Source: Candidatus Thioglobus sp. (GTDB lineage: Bacteria; Pseudomonadota; Gammaproteobacteria; Arenicellales; UBA868). From it: a DNA stretch of 64,000 nt. The stretch's first letter is position 1, and each line of letters starts with the position of its first letter. Under the pieces are notes generated by a model. That model saw only the letters and a list, made by a program, of their open reading frames with translations. It did no database searches and was not told the origin of the DNA. The position numbers and the translations under genes were made by a program. This document shows, one piece after another, positions 35,301 to 44,401 of the stretch. The stretch spans positions 23,958 to 87,957 of the forward strand of contig SHBR01000002.1 in the NCBI GenBank assembly GCA_004212795.1, read 5' to 3'.

Positions 35301-36190
35301 GTAGCAATGACATATCGCCACTTGAGGCGCAGGTGAATCGACCCCAAAGAACCCGTTTGCAAAATGCGTTGCGGGAAATTCTTAAAGCTCCCATTACTGC
35401 AAAGTTTGGCATGCTGGTGATTTTGACCTACGGTTTTGTGGCTATTTTTGCCCCTTTCTTAACACCCTACAGCGAGACTGAAATTGTTGGCCCTGAATTT
35501 GACGTCTGGGGTGATGAATTTATTCTCGGCACAGATGGCTTGGGCCGAGATATGCTGACACGACTACTGTTTGGCGCTCGTAATACAGTGGGTATCGCCT
35601 TTATTACAACCGTGCTTGCATTTGTGATCGGTGGCATTATGGGCCTGCTCGCAGCGATCTACACGGGATGGTTTGATCAGATCGCAAGTCGCGTTGTGGA
35701 TGTGTTGATGGCAATTCCTCAGTTGATTTTTGCCCTGATGTTGCTGACTATCTTTGGTACTTCAATTCCGATTCTAATTATTGTCATTGCGACTCTTGAC
35801 GCCACCCGAATTTTTCGCGTCACTCGAGCCGTAAGTCTCAACGTCGTTGTCTTGGATTATTTTGAGGCGGCTCGGCTACGCGGAGAGCGAATTTTCTGGC
35901 TTTGCATCCGCGAGATTTTGCCGAATATTACTGCGCCTTTACTGGCCGAATTTGGACTCCGATTCTGCTTTGTTTTTTTAATGATTGCAGCACTCAGTTT
36001 TCTTGGACTCGGCATTCAGCCTCCCACTGCAGACTGGGGCTCGATGGTTCGTGAAAACGCGGTCCTGATCACTTATGGTGACATCACTCCAATCCTACCG
36101 GCGATTGCGATTGCAATCCTCACACTAGGCGTTAACTTTCTAGTGGACTGGTTCTTGCATAAATCGAGTGGGCTCAAAGATGGTCATTAA
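35297..36190 (+). CDS. ABC importer permease, DppC type
   Basis: Second membrane subunit, 297 residues. It contains the family landmark LGTDGLGRDMLTRLLFGAR (about 76-94), the EAA loop YFEAARLRGERIFWLCIREILPN, and FLGLGIQPPTADWGSM near the C-terminus, all DppC/OppC features. It pairs with the DppB-type permease, with which it overlaps by four bases, and precedes the fused ATPase gene by 24 bases. Confidence 0.92.
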   Translation: MSSNDISPLEAQVNRPQRTRLQNALREILKAPITAKFGMLVILTYGFVAIFAPFLTPYSETEIVGPEFDVWGDEFILGTDGLGRDMLTRLLFGARNTVGIAFITTVLAFVIGGIMGLLAAIYTGWFDQIASRVVDVLMAIPQLIFALMLLTIFGTSIPILIIVIATLDATRIFRVTRAVSLNVVVLDYFEAARLRGERIFWLCIREILPNITAPLLAEFGLRFCFVFLMIAALSFLGLGIQPPTADWGSMVRENAVLITYGDITPILPAIAIAILTLGVNFLVDWFLHKSSGLKDGH

Positions 36191-36214
36191 ACTTTCGCGT
36201 CGCCAGGCACACTC

Positions 36215-37855
36215 ATGAACGATCCTTTACTCGAAATCCGAAATCTTCAGATCGATGGTGAAAGCGATGAGATTTGGCATGAGATCATCAAGGGAATTGA
36301 CCTCAATCTTGATCGAGGCGAAGTGTTGGGCCTTATCGGGGAATCGGGTGCCGGCAAGTCTACGCTTGGCCTCGCCGCCATGAATTTTGTCAGGCCCGGT
36401 TGCCGTATTCGAGGGGGTTCCATTCGTTTCGATGGTCAAGAGCTTACTGAGCAATCTGAATTAACCTTAAGAAAATTAAGGGGTGTGCGTATTGCCTACG
36501 TTGCCCAAAGCGCGGCAGCCTCCTTTAACCCTGCCCACCAACTGATCGATCAATTCTCTGAAATTCCTGTGGTTCATGGCGTTAAAAGTCGGCGCGAGGC
36601 AGAGAAAGACGCCAAGGATCTTTACAGTCGAGTCCTGCTCCCAGATCCCGACGGTATTGGCTATCGCTACCCGCATCAGGTGTCGGGGGGGCAATTGCAG
36701 CGAGCCATGACCGCAATGGCATTATCCTGTCGGCCCGACCTCATTATTTTCGACGAACCCACCACCGCGCTCGACGTCACAACACAAATTGAAGTCCTTA
36801 CGACCATCCGGGATATTGTGCGCGAATTCAACACGGCCGCCATTTATATTTCTCATGACCTTGCAGTTGTCGCTCAGATGGCTGATCGGATCATGGTGTT
36901 GCGCTATGGCGAGTTAGTCGAGGAAGCAACAACCCGCGAGATGATGTCGAGCCCCAAAATGGAATACACAAAGTCATTATGGGCTGTTCGATCATTCAAA
37001 AAAGAAGCTGAGACGGTCGCAAGCGCGATGAGCCCAGTAGTCAAGGTGAATAGCGTAACCGCAGGATACGGATCAGAAGATATTCTCAAAGAGGTTTCTT
37101 TTGAAATTCATCGCGGACAAACGGTGGCCATCGTAGGTGAATCCGGGAGCGGAAAAAGCACGGCAGCGCGAGTCATTACGGGGTTGCTCCCGCCCCGCGT
37201 GGGCGATATTCAACTTAACGGCAAAATTCTGCCCAAAAGTTTTAAGGCACGAAACAAAGAGCAACTGCGCCATGTACAAATGATCTACCAGATGGCGGAT
37301 ACCGCGCTTAATCCACGCCAGCGTATTCGCAATATCATTGGCCGACCGCTGACCTTTTATCTGGGTCTTACCGGAAAACAAAAGGAAGCGCGCATTCGGG
37401 AACTCTTGTCACTGATCGAACTTGAACCCGATCTTTATATCGACCGTTTTCCAGATGAACTCTCCGGCGGACAGAAGCAAAGGGTGAGTATCGCGCGCGC
37501 ACTTGCAGCGGAGCCAGAGTTCATTATCTGCGACGAAGTCACATCAGCGCTAGACCAACTGGTTGCCGAGGGCATTCTACGGCTATTGGATCGCCTACAG
37601 CGGGAGTTCAACCTTGCCTATATGTTTATCACGCACGATCTTGCCACGGTCAAAGCCATTGCTGATAACGTTGTAGTGATGCTGCAGGGCAAGATTGTTG
37701 AGCAAGGCTCAAAAACAGAAATATTTTCACCGCCACACCATGACTATACCGAACTCCTATTGTCCTCAGTGCCTGAAATGGACCCCGACTGGCTTAACGA
37801 ACTAATTGCCCATCGTGAGAAACATGGCGTAATGTCTTCGACATCAATCTCCTGA
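36215..37855 (+). CDS. Fused dipeptide-type ABC ATPase (DppD-DppF fusion)
   Basis: Two complete ATP-binding cassettes in one 546-residue chain. Cassette 1 has Walker A GESGAGKST (42-50), signature VSGGQLQRA and Walker B LIIFDEPTTALD. Cassette 2 has GESGSGKST near 305, signature LSGGQKQRVSIARA and IICDEVTSALD. Both carry H-loops (SHD, THD). It powers the preceding permeases. In cassette 2 a Val replaces the usual Pro after the Walker B Glu (DEVTSALD), a common variant in DppF-like proteins. Confidence 0.93.
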   Translation: MNDPLLEIRNLQIDGESDEIWHEIIKGIDLNLDRGEVLGLIGESGAGKSTLGLAAMNFVRPGCRIRGGSIRFDGQELTEQSELTLRKLRGVRIAYVAQSAAASFNPAHQLIDQFSEIPVVHGVKSRREAEKDAKDLYSRVLLPDPDGIGYRYPHQVSGGQLQRAMTAMALSCRPDLIIFDEPTTALDVTTQIEVLTTIRDIVREFNTAAIYISHDLAVVAQMADRIMVLRYGELVEEATTREMMSSPKMEYTKSLWAVRSFKKEAETVASAMSPVVKVNSVTAGYGSEDILKEVSFEIHRGQTVAIVGESGSGKSTAARVITGLLPPRVGDIQLNGKILPKSFKARNKEQLRHVQMIYQMADTALNPRQRIRNIIGRPLTFYLGLTGKQKEARIRELLSLIELEPDLYIDRFPDELSGGQKQRVSIARALAAEPEFIICDEVTSALDQLVAEGILRLLDRLQREFNLAYMFITHDLATVKAIADNVVVMLQGKIVEQGSKTEIFSPPHHDYTELLLSSVPEMDPDWLNELIAHREKHGVMSSTSIS

Positions 37856-37911
37856 TTTATCAAAGATCAGTAATCCAAATCCGGCTTTACCCGTCTTTGT
37901 CAGGCTGCCTC

Positions 37912-38283
37912 TTATAAGTTTGATGTGTGGAATATTTTTGTCACGGTTTCACGAATGTCCCATCTCACTCGCCGACCTTTACGAGTAAAAACGCTATCAC
38001 CCGCCACACATTCAATCGACGCCTGCCCTTCCATGCTGAGCATGACCCGACCAGCCGTTATCGTTTGCAACTCATCTCCCAATTCGTTGCAGTCGAATAT
38101 ACCCGGGGTGCACCGCCAGATCCCCGTTCGAGACAACCCATCTGGGCTTAAAAAATCAATCCGCCCGGATGCGCTAGGATGACCTGAAACAATTACATAG
38201 TCAGAAGCCTCGTTATCAAACGGCCATTCCTCTAGATCATTAACATCTAATGTGTTTGGGTAATATTGAAAAGTCACTATCAA
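37912..38283 (-). CDS. Cupin domain protein (DUF861/cupin_3)
   Basis: Small beta-barrel protein of 123 residues. SRTGIWRCTPGIFDCN followed by ELQTITAGRVMLS and AGDSVFTRKGRRVRWDIRETVTKIF is the DUF861 pattern, related to ureidoglycolate/ethanolamine-type cupins. Metal ligands of classical cupins are not obvious. It is convergent with the importer operon and divergent from the ferredoxin gene. The function is unknown; DUF861 proteins often accompany amine- and betaine-catabolic genes. Confidence 0.8.
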   Translation of the reverse strand: MIVTFQYYPNTLDVNDLEEWPFDNEASDYVIVSGHPSASGRIDFLSPDGLSRTGIWRCTPGIFDCNELGDELQTITAGRVMLSMEGQASIECVAGDSVFTRKGRRVRWDIRETVTKIFHTSNL

Positions 38284-38515
38284 AAAATCTCCGTGAAATT
38301 AGCCAAGGCGCGTCTCAAAAACACGATACCATATCGAAAATAATCAGTAAGAGTTTATTATTTACAGATCCATTCATTAAAAATGGGCGAGAGCCCACAA
38401 AATTTAATCTCTAAGAACGAATCACATTAACCAGAAAAATTACGAATATGTCGTTCTATGACTTTTCTCTTTCGGGTTACTTGGTTCAAAATATACCAAT
38501 CAATCGTAGGCGCTC

Positions 38516-39532
38516 ATGAGTTCAACGGAAAACACGAGTTTTAATATTCGGGTGTCATCCACCGATGAGGTGTTTGAGGTTCCGGAAAATCGAACTATTC
38601 TTCATGTTTTATATGAGAATGGTTATGAAGTTCCGCTCGACTGCTCCAATGGCCGTTGCGGAACGTGTCGCACGCGCTATCTCTCTGGCGAGATCGATCA
38701 TCGAGACACTGTGCTCGAAGACTCTGAGCGTTCCGAGTTTCTAACGGTCTGCGTCTCGCGCGCGACTGGCGGAGAAGTCGTTCTTGATCTAGAGCCTCCG
38801 GTCGATTCTGCTCAACCCATCACTCGACCCATCGCGGTTGTTAACGCGCCGGTGTGTGTTGCATGCCTAAATTGCGTTCGATTCTGCACGTTTGGCGCAG
38901 CCAAAATTGATAGTGGTCTGGTGGGGGTTGGCGGGATTCAAGGTGCCGCGATAGTTGATAAAGACTTATGCACGGGCTGTGGATTATGTGCCGCAGCTTG
39001 TCCTACCGGGGCAATCGAAATGAACGTCAATACTCATGACGTTGTTATTGATGCCATCGACCAGTTCAGTTCCGGACCGGCTTCTCAGCAAAATCAACTG
39101 AGTAAGACCCCGAACTCCCTGGTCATTTTTACCTGTCCGCAATCTCGGCAGACCACACAAGAAGTTTGCGCTGGTGATTCCCGTACCAAAAAGACCGATG
39201 CTGCGACCCATGTTGTTGAAGTCCCCTGTTCCGGACGAGTCGATACGCTCCAACTTATGCATGCTTTCGAGAAAGGCGCTGATGGGGTAATGGTGGTCGG
39301 GTGTCAGCCCGGGGAGTGTTACTTTAATACCGGAAATTTACATGTGAAACAGCGGGTAGACCGTGTGTCACAATGGCTGGATAAATGCGGCCTTCATCAT
39401 GACCGGGTCATGATGACTCACATCACGCCCGGCGATCACAAGGGACTTGCCAACGCCATCGACTCACTGGATGAAAAGACTCAAGCGCTCGGATTAACCC
39501 CGCTGCATCAAGTCGCGACTGACAGAACATAA
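38516..39532 (+). CDS. Multi-cluster iron-sulfur protein: 2Fe-2S + two 4Fe-4S + MvhD-like domain
   Basis: Predicted electron-transfer protein of 338 residues. A plant-type 2Fe-2S domain has Cys43, Cys48, Cys51 and Cys79. Two 4Fe-4S ferredoxin motifs follow: CVACLNCVRFC (Cys114/117/120/124) and CTGCGLCAAACP (Cys152/155/158/162). The C-terminal domain carries Cys207, Cys238, Cys263 and Cys268 in the arrangement VPCSGRVD ... VGCQPGECYF, typical of MvhD/FrhD hydrogenase-delta subunits. It is first of three rightward genes with metV-Rieske and metF. The likely role is to pass electrons from the MetVF pair to a pool not encoded here. No hydrogenase or heterodisulfide reductase gene is in the window. 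Confidence 0.85.
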   Translation: MSSTENTSFNIRVSSTDEVFEVPENRTILHVLYENGYEVPLDCSNGRCGTCRTRYLSGEIDHRDTVLEDSERSEFLTVCVSRATGGEVVLDLEPPVDSAQPITRPIAVVNAPVCVACLNCVRFCTFGAAKIDSGLVGVGGIQGAAIVDKDLCTGCGLCAAACPTGAIEMNVNTHDVVIDAIDQFSSGPASQQNQLSKTPNSLVIFTCPQSRQTTQEVCAGDSRTKKTDAATHVVEVPCSGRVDTLQLMHAFEKGADGVMVVGCQPGECYFNTGNLHVKQRVDRVSQWLDKCGLHHDRVMMTHITPGDHKGLANAIDSLDEKTQALGLTPLHQVATDRT

Positions 39533-39615
39533 CCTCTTATTCGAGATGATTAAGTAACTCATATCACCACGCTATTCGACGAACTAGCTCACAAGTAAAA
39601 TTTTCGAGAAAAATC

Positions 39616-40773
39616 ATGATTGTTGCCGAACAGAAGAAGTTGGAAGATATTCAGCGAATGCTGAAAGGTAAAAAAAAGGTTCTCACGGTAGGATGCGGAA
39701 CGTGCGTATCCGTATGTTTTGCCGGAGGACAAAAAGAGTCCAGCGCAATGGCGGCGACCTTGCGAACGGCGGCAGCGGCTAATGGCGAACAAATCGAAGT
39801 TGACGAAGCGACGGTTCAGCGACAGTGCGTGCAAGAGTTTGTAGCACCACTGGAGGAAAATATAGAGGAATATGACGCTGTATTGTCAATGGCCTGTGGT
39901 GTGGGTGTGCAAACACTTGCCGAAAAATATATGGACACCCCAATCCTTCCCGGACTCGATACTAACTTTATGGGCCAACCGACCGAACCGGGGGTGTGGG
40001 AGGAGCGGTGCGTCGGTTGTGGAAATTGCGTCTTGGAGTACACCGGAGGCTTATGCCCGATTACCCGCTGCCCTAAACAACTGCAAAATGGTCCGTGCGG
40101 CGGATCAGAGGGTGGCATGTGTGAAGTCGATCCCAACATTCCTTGCATCTGGTCGAAAATCTGGACATTGTTAGACCGTCAGGGCATTGCTGACACACTA
40201 ATGGATATTCAACCCCCCAAAGACTGGTCGACAAGCCGGGGCGGCAGTATGCGGCGAGTGGTCGTCAGCAGCGACCTCAGCCAACAAAGTGCCCGGGCTG
40301 CCGGCGACAAAATCAAGGCAGAAAATACAACACCGACCGCCCCTGCCACGGATTCAACAGCACCCTCTTCCACACCTGACCACGAGTCGGTTCTTGACGC
40401 CTCCTGGCATCAGGTCTGCAGCCTTTCGGATCTCCCAGAAGGCAAGCTTCGTCGATTTACCGTTTCTGGAGTCGACGTCATGCTGACCAACCTCGGGGAC
40501 TGCATCCGCGCTTTTCCACCCACCTGCCCACACCTCGCCGAGCCCTTAATCGACTCTGGCGTTCTGAGGGATGGGTTACTGACCTGCACAAAACATTTGT
40601 GGAAATGGGATCTACGCAGTGGAGAAATGAAAGGCGCCGCCGAGCGGCCCGTTGAGATGTATGAATCACAACTTAAAAACAATAATGTCTTCGTCAGAAT
40701 GGAATCGGAAATTATTTATGATTACGAAGAAGATGATGACCTCGATGAAGACGACTTCTTTAACGCAGATTGA
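39616..40773 (+). CDS. metV: MetV-type methylene-THF reductase partner fused to a Rieske domain
   Basis: 385-residue fusion. Residues 1-205 match the methylene-tetrahydrofolate reductase C-terminal (MetV) domain, with cysteines at 27, 30, 34, 94, 132, 135, 138, 147, 152, 161 and 169, including RCVGCGNCVLEYTGG and QNGPCGGSEGGMC. A low-complexity Thr/Pro/Ala/Ser linker (about 235-258) leads to a Rieske 2Fe-2S domain (about 264-362) with CPH (Cys304, His306) and CTKH (Cys324, His327). This domain resembles TmoC-type monooxygenase ferredoxins. The chain ends in an acidic tail (EEDDDLDEDD). MetV proteins usually lack a Rieske domain as far as I know. Confidence 0.83.
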   Translation: MIVAEQKKLEDIQRMLKGKKKVLTVGCGTCVSVCFAGGQKESSAMAATLRTAAAANGEQIEVDEATVQRQCVQEFVAPLEENIEEYDAVLSMACGVGVQTLAEKYMDTPILPGLDTNFMGQPTEPGVWEERCVGCGNCVLEYTGGLCPITRCPKQLQNGPCGGSEGGMCEVDPNIPCIWSKIWTLLDRQGIADTLMDIQPPKDWSTSRGGSMRRVVVSSDLSQQSARAAGDKIKAENTTPTAPATDSTAPSSTPDHESVLDASWHQVCSLSDLPEGKLRRFTVSGVDVMLTNLGDCIRAFPPTCPHLAEPLIDSGVLRDGLLTCTKHLWKWDLRSGEMKGAAERPVEMYESQLKNNNVFVRMESEIIYDYEEDDDLDEDDFFNAD

Positions 40774-40784
40774 GTAACAATCCC

Positions 40785-41780
40785 ATGGCAACCAATCCTG
40801 AAATTCAGTCACAAGAAGCTCAAAAGTCAGGAAGCAATCTTGAGCGGGTACTCGCCGCAGGCCACTTTGCTGTAACTGGAGAACTCGGTCCTCCGAAACA
40901 TATGGATCAGGCTTTCATTGACCGGAAAATAAATCTTCTAAAAGGTGTCGTTGATGCCGCAAACGTCACTGACAATCAAACAGGCATTGTTCGGCTGAGT
41001 AGTATTGCGACCGGTATCTATATGGCCCAACAAGGTTTAGAGCCCGTGATTCAGATGACCTGCCGCGACCGAAACCGTCTTGCCATTCAAAGTGACCTAA
41101 TGGGCGCCTATTTTCACGGGATACGAAACGTCCTGTGTCTTTCCGGTGACCATCAATCTTTCGGAAATCATCCCGGCGCCAAAAACGTCCAGGACATTGA
41201 TTCAATGCAACTCATTCAAATGATTAAAGAGATGCGGGACAAGAACCAGTTTCAGTGTGGTGATGAAATTAAAGGCGGCGGGCCGAAACTCCTTATCGGT
41301 GGTGCAGGCAGTCCCTTTTCAGAACCAATCTCCTTTCGACCCCTTCGAATCGCCAAAAAAATGGCGGCGGGCGTTGACTTTATTCAAACCCAAATGATTT
41401 TTGATATGGACATTTTTAAACAGTTCATGGCAAAGCTGGTTGATTTAGGCGTCACGGAAAAGGTCCATATCTTGGCAGGTATCGGGCCATTAAAAAGCAG
41501 TCCAATGGCACGATTCCTGAACGATCAGATTCCTGGAATCGTGATTCCGGATGAACTGCTTAAGCGTATGGACGGAGCCGTTCAGGGAATCGATGAAAAC
41601 GATAAAGACGCACGCCGTGATGCCTGGCGCGCTGAAGGTCAAAACATCTGCATTGAACAGATCGAGCAGCTTCAGGAAATCGAGGGCGTGGCAGGCGTAC
41701 ACATTATGGCGATCGAATGGGAAGCCGCGATAAGACCAATCGTCGAACGAGCGGGCTTATTCCCCCGACCACAAGTCTAA
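40785..41780 (+). CDS. metF: Methylenetetrahydrofolate reductase, acetogen/MetF type
   Basis: FAD-dependent TIM-barrel enzyme interconverting methylene-THF and methyl-THF. The N-terminal VTGELGPPKHMD, NVTDNQTGIVRLSS, the CRDRNRLAIQSDLMGAY segment, VLCLSGDH and DFIQTQMIFDMD are MetF-family motifs. PGIVIPDELLKRM lies near the C-terminus. The chain type resembles MetF subunits that work with MetV and take electrons from an iron-sulfur partner rather than from NAD(P)H directly. I prefer the ATG at 40785; a TTG at 40770 overlapping the metV stop is possible. Near betaine genes, oxidation of methyl-THF is a reasonable direction. Confidence 0.88.
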   Translation: MATNPEIQSQEAQKSGSNLERVLAAGHFAVTGELGPPKHMDQAFIDRKINLLKGVVDAANVTDNQTGIVRLSSIATGIYMAQQGLEPVIQMTCRDRNRLAIQSDLMGAYFHGIRNVLCLSGDHQSFGNHPGAKNVQDIDSMQLIQMIKEMRDKNQFQCGDEIKGGGPKLLIGGAGSPFSEPISFRPLRIAKKMAAGVDFIQTQMIFDMDIFKQFMAKLVDLGVTEKVHILAGIGPLKSSPMARFLNDQIPGIVIPDELLKRMDGAVQGIDENDKDARRDAWRAEGQNICIEQIEQLQEIEGVAGVHIMAIEWEAAIRPIVERAGLFPRPQV

Positions 41781-41828
41781 CCCACAGTGTCGCTGTCTCC
41801 CTTCTTGTAAACGGCGATGAACGCTTAG

Positions 41829-42974
41829 CTAGTTTGTAATATGAGGCCCATGCGATGTCTTGGTAAGCACCTCGGCAGCGTCTGCTCCAAGCAGCACGGT
41901 ATTTGAAATAAAGTAGTTCCCTCTTCCGGTCTCCGTAAACCAAGACATCAGATGGAATGTCATACCCTCTTTCATCTGACGATCTGAATCGTGCCGTAAG
42001 CCGGTTACCCGTGGCCCACCGGTCCACGAGGGCGGAAACCCGATCCCCACCAGGTATCCACAGTGATGGCGCCGATACTCAGGCATCCCTGCCGCATCAA
42101 CAATTGATTGCCAGCCGTTATAAACATCTTTCGCTTCGGCGCCCACTTTAAGTGCCTCTATCGATGCGTTAAATGCCTTCCCGCATAAGTCAGCCATCTC
42201 AGCATCCTCATCAGAAATACTGCCGATGTTTACCAGTCGACCCATTGGCGCGTTGTAACGCGCCACACACCCGGCGACCTCAAGAAATACAGCATCCTTG
42301 TGTCGACCCTCGCCCCAAGTCGTATGCTCTTCAGCCATACGGTGCCACGGACGCAAAAAAGGACCGAAACCCGGAGGCGTGCCGCCAGCCCGCGTCATTT
42401 CTGCCAGACACTCTGCTGCAACCTCGGCTTCGAGCGCCCCATCATGGATAGCTGAAATCGCAGCCTGGGTTCCTGCGTCTGACGCCACAGCCGCACGCCT
42501 CATAAATATCTGCTCTTCGGGTGACTTCACCAGGCGAAGCTCATCAAGCATTCCGGTCACGTCAACCCATCGCGCGACATCGACCCTTTGTTGAAGCGCC
42601 TCGCCCATCGCATAAGAGAGCCCGGCGGAGCCCATTTCCAGTCCAACTGCTTTATTAGCGGTCTTTCCAGTTAAATGGCGAGCCACAATATCAACCGCCG
42701 TTTCCGAGTCCAGATGGCCAATAAACGTTGCGTTTCGAACCTGATTGTGAATTGCAACATGCTCCATCTGGCGGGTCACAAGTGTTAAATCGCCCTCCCG
42801 AGGCACTAATAAAAGATGAGGGGCGAAATAACCCCAGTGATCAAGGCCTGTTAAATAGAAGACCTGCTCAGGCGCACTCAGCATGACTAGATCCAGTTCA
42901 CGGGATTCCATCTCGGCACGAGTTGCCGCTACCCGACGACGAAGCTCGTCATCCGTAAAAGGGTTTGAATGCAT
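41829..42974 (-). CDS. M24-family hydrolase, DoeA-like paralogue
   Basis: Creatinase N-domain plus pita-bread M24 domain, 381 residues. FYLTGLDHWGYFAPH parallels the DoeA N-terminal segment, and VFLEVAGCVARYNAPMGR parallels the altered metal-site strand of DoeA, in which the classical Asp ligands are missing. Yet it differs clearly from the doeA at 22.7 kb and is not next to a doeB. It is followed by an amidase and may open a different cyclic amide/amidine. A strong AAGGAG site precedes the ATG. It closes a leftward unit with the amidase and the GatC-like gene. Confidence 0.8.
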   Translation of the reverse strand: MHSNPFTDDELRRRVAATRAEMESRELDLVMLSAPEQVFYLTGLDHWGYFAPHLLLVPREGDLTLVTRQMEHVAIHNQVRNATFIGHLDSETAVDIVARHLTGKTANKAVGLEMGSAGLSYAMGEALQQRVDVARWVDVTGMLDELRLVKSPEEQIFMRRAAVASDAGTQAAISAIHDGALEAEVAAECLAEMTRAGGTPPGFGPFLRPWHRMAEEHTTWGEGRHKDAVFLEVAGCVARYNAPMGRLVNIGSISDEDAEMADLCGKAFNASIEALKVGAEAKDVYNGWQSIVDAAGMPEYRRHHCGYLVGIGFPPSWTGGPRVTGLRHDSDRQMKEGMTFHLMSWFTETGRGNYFISNTVLLGADAAEVLTKTSHGPHITN

Positions 42975-42988
42975 ATATGTCTCCTTTG

Positions 42989-44401
42989 TTAATTAATTTC
43001 GGGCAATGGCAGTTTGAACTGCTGATGCGAGTTGATCAGATTTGCAAATGCCAGAAGACTTGCTTCACCAAACGCCTTGCCCACAAGTTGGACCCCCATT
43101 GGGAGACCTAGACTGTGCATGCCGGAAGGAATAGAAATAGCCGGGTGTCCAGTGGTATTGAAAAAATTAGTAAAACGCATCATCGCGTTCCCGACTGGCT
43201 CCGTCAAACCCTCAGTCTCAACCTCAACAGCTCCGATCTTAGGCGCCACGATAGGAGTCGATGGGGTAATCAAAATATCGACTGTTTCTAGTACGTCATC
43301 AATCTGCGTCCGGTAATGGGTCATTAATCTTTTGGCCCGTATGTAATGCTCAGCCAGAATTTGCTGCCCCAGTGCAAGCCCTGTTCTGAAGTCCTCGCCG
43401 TAATCACCCGCTCTTTGTTCAAGCCATGGCATATGAAAACTAAGCGCCTCAGGCATCTGAATCGTTAAAGAAACTGTTCTTGAGAAATTTAAATCAGGTG
43501 TTTCTACCTCTCGCACCGTCGCACCCTTTTTTTCAAGAAATGAAATCACACGCTCCGTCGCACTCAAGATTTCAGGATCGACGTGTTCATAAAAGAACTG
43601 ACGCGGCACGCCAATGCTGCGACCCGTCAAATCGTCAAGCGAATCAATCTCCGATAGGTATTGATCAGTCGGGAGATGAGTTGAGCCAGAATCAGCTAAG
43701 TCGGGCTCAGCAAGCGTTTGCAGAATCACCGCGCAATCGCGAACATCACGCGAAAGAATGCCGAGGTGATCAAGCGACCAGCTATAGGGTGTCACGCCGC
43801 GCATCGAAATTCGGCCATAAGTCGGTTTGAGACCGACCAGGCCGCTTAATGCCGCTGGAGATCGAACCGAACCGCCAGTATCTGTGCCCAGCGCAAAAGA
43901 TGAAAGACCCCATGCGACTGCCGCTGCAGATCCACTGGAGGAGCCTCCGGCTAATCGAGATGAATCATATGCATTGACCGCAGTTCCGTAGAGCGCATTC
44001 TCCCCGGTCGCCCCATAAGCAAACTCATGGAGATTCAGCTTGCCAAGACATACCGCGCCTGCTGCCGTTAATTGACTCACAACATGCGCGTCTTCCAATG
44101 CGATGTTGTCCGCAAATACGGCTGAGCCGGCACTGGTACGATGATTCCTAACATCAATGAGATCTTTAAGCCCATACGGAATGCCATAAAGCATCCCACT
44201 GCCGGGCTGTTCTGCAAGCTTTAAGGCGTGCGCCAGAGCACGATCCGTATACACATCAATAAAGGCTTTTGAAGCAGGGTTGAGCTCGGCGACACGCGCT
44301 AAAAAAGCATTAACAAGATCGTGAATACTTACTTCTCGATTGACTAAAGCGCGCCTGAGCTGCCTTACCGTCAGCCAACAAACCGCTGTCGCGTCACTCA
44401 T
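42989..44401 (-). CDS. Amidase-signature family amidase
   Basis: Hydrolyses an amide bond through a Ser-cisSer-Lys triad; 470 residues. The Lys is in YGLKDLIDV (about 75), the signature GGSSSGSAAAVAWGLSSFALG begins near 152, and the catalytic Ser lies in DTGGSVRSPAALSG. It overlaps the upstream small GatC-like gene by eight bases. The GatA-like look plus the GatC-like partner suggests a two-subunit amidase rather than the tRNA amidotransferase, because no gatB is present. Together with the DoeA-like M24 protein it may degrade a cyclic or N-acyl compound. Confidence 0.88.
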   Translation of the reverse strand: MSDATAVCWLTVRQLRRALVNREVSIHDLVNAFLARVAELNPASKAFIDVYTDRALAHALKLAEQPGSGMLYGIPYGLKDLIDVRNHRTSAGSAVFADNIALEDAHVVSQLTAAGAVCLGKLNLHEFAYGATGENALYGTAVNAYDSSRLAGGSSSGSAAAVAWGLSSFALGTDTGGSVRSPAALSGLVGLKPTYGRISMRGVTPYSWSLDHLGILSRDVRDCAVILQTLAEPDLADSGSTHLPTDQYLSEIDSLDDLTGRSIGVPRQFFYEHVDPEILSATERVISFLEKKGATVREVETPDLNFSRTVSLTIQMPEALSFHMPWLEQRAGDYGEDFRTGLALGQQILAEHYIRAKRLMTHYRTQIDDVLETVDILITPSTPIVAPKIGAVEVETEGLTEPVGNAMMRFTNFFNTTGHPAISIPSGMHSLGLPMGVQLVGKAFGEASLLAFANLINSHQQFKLPLPEIN

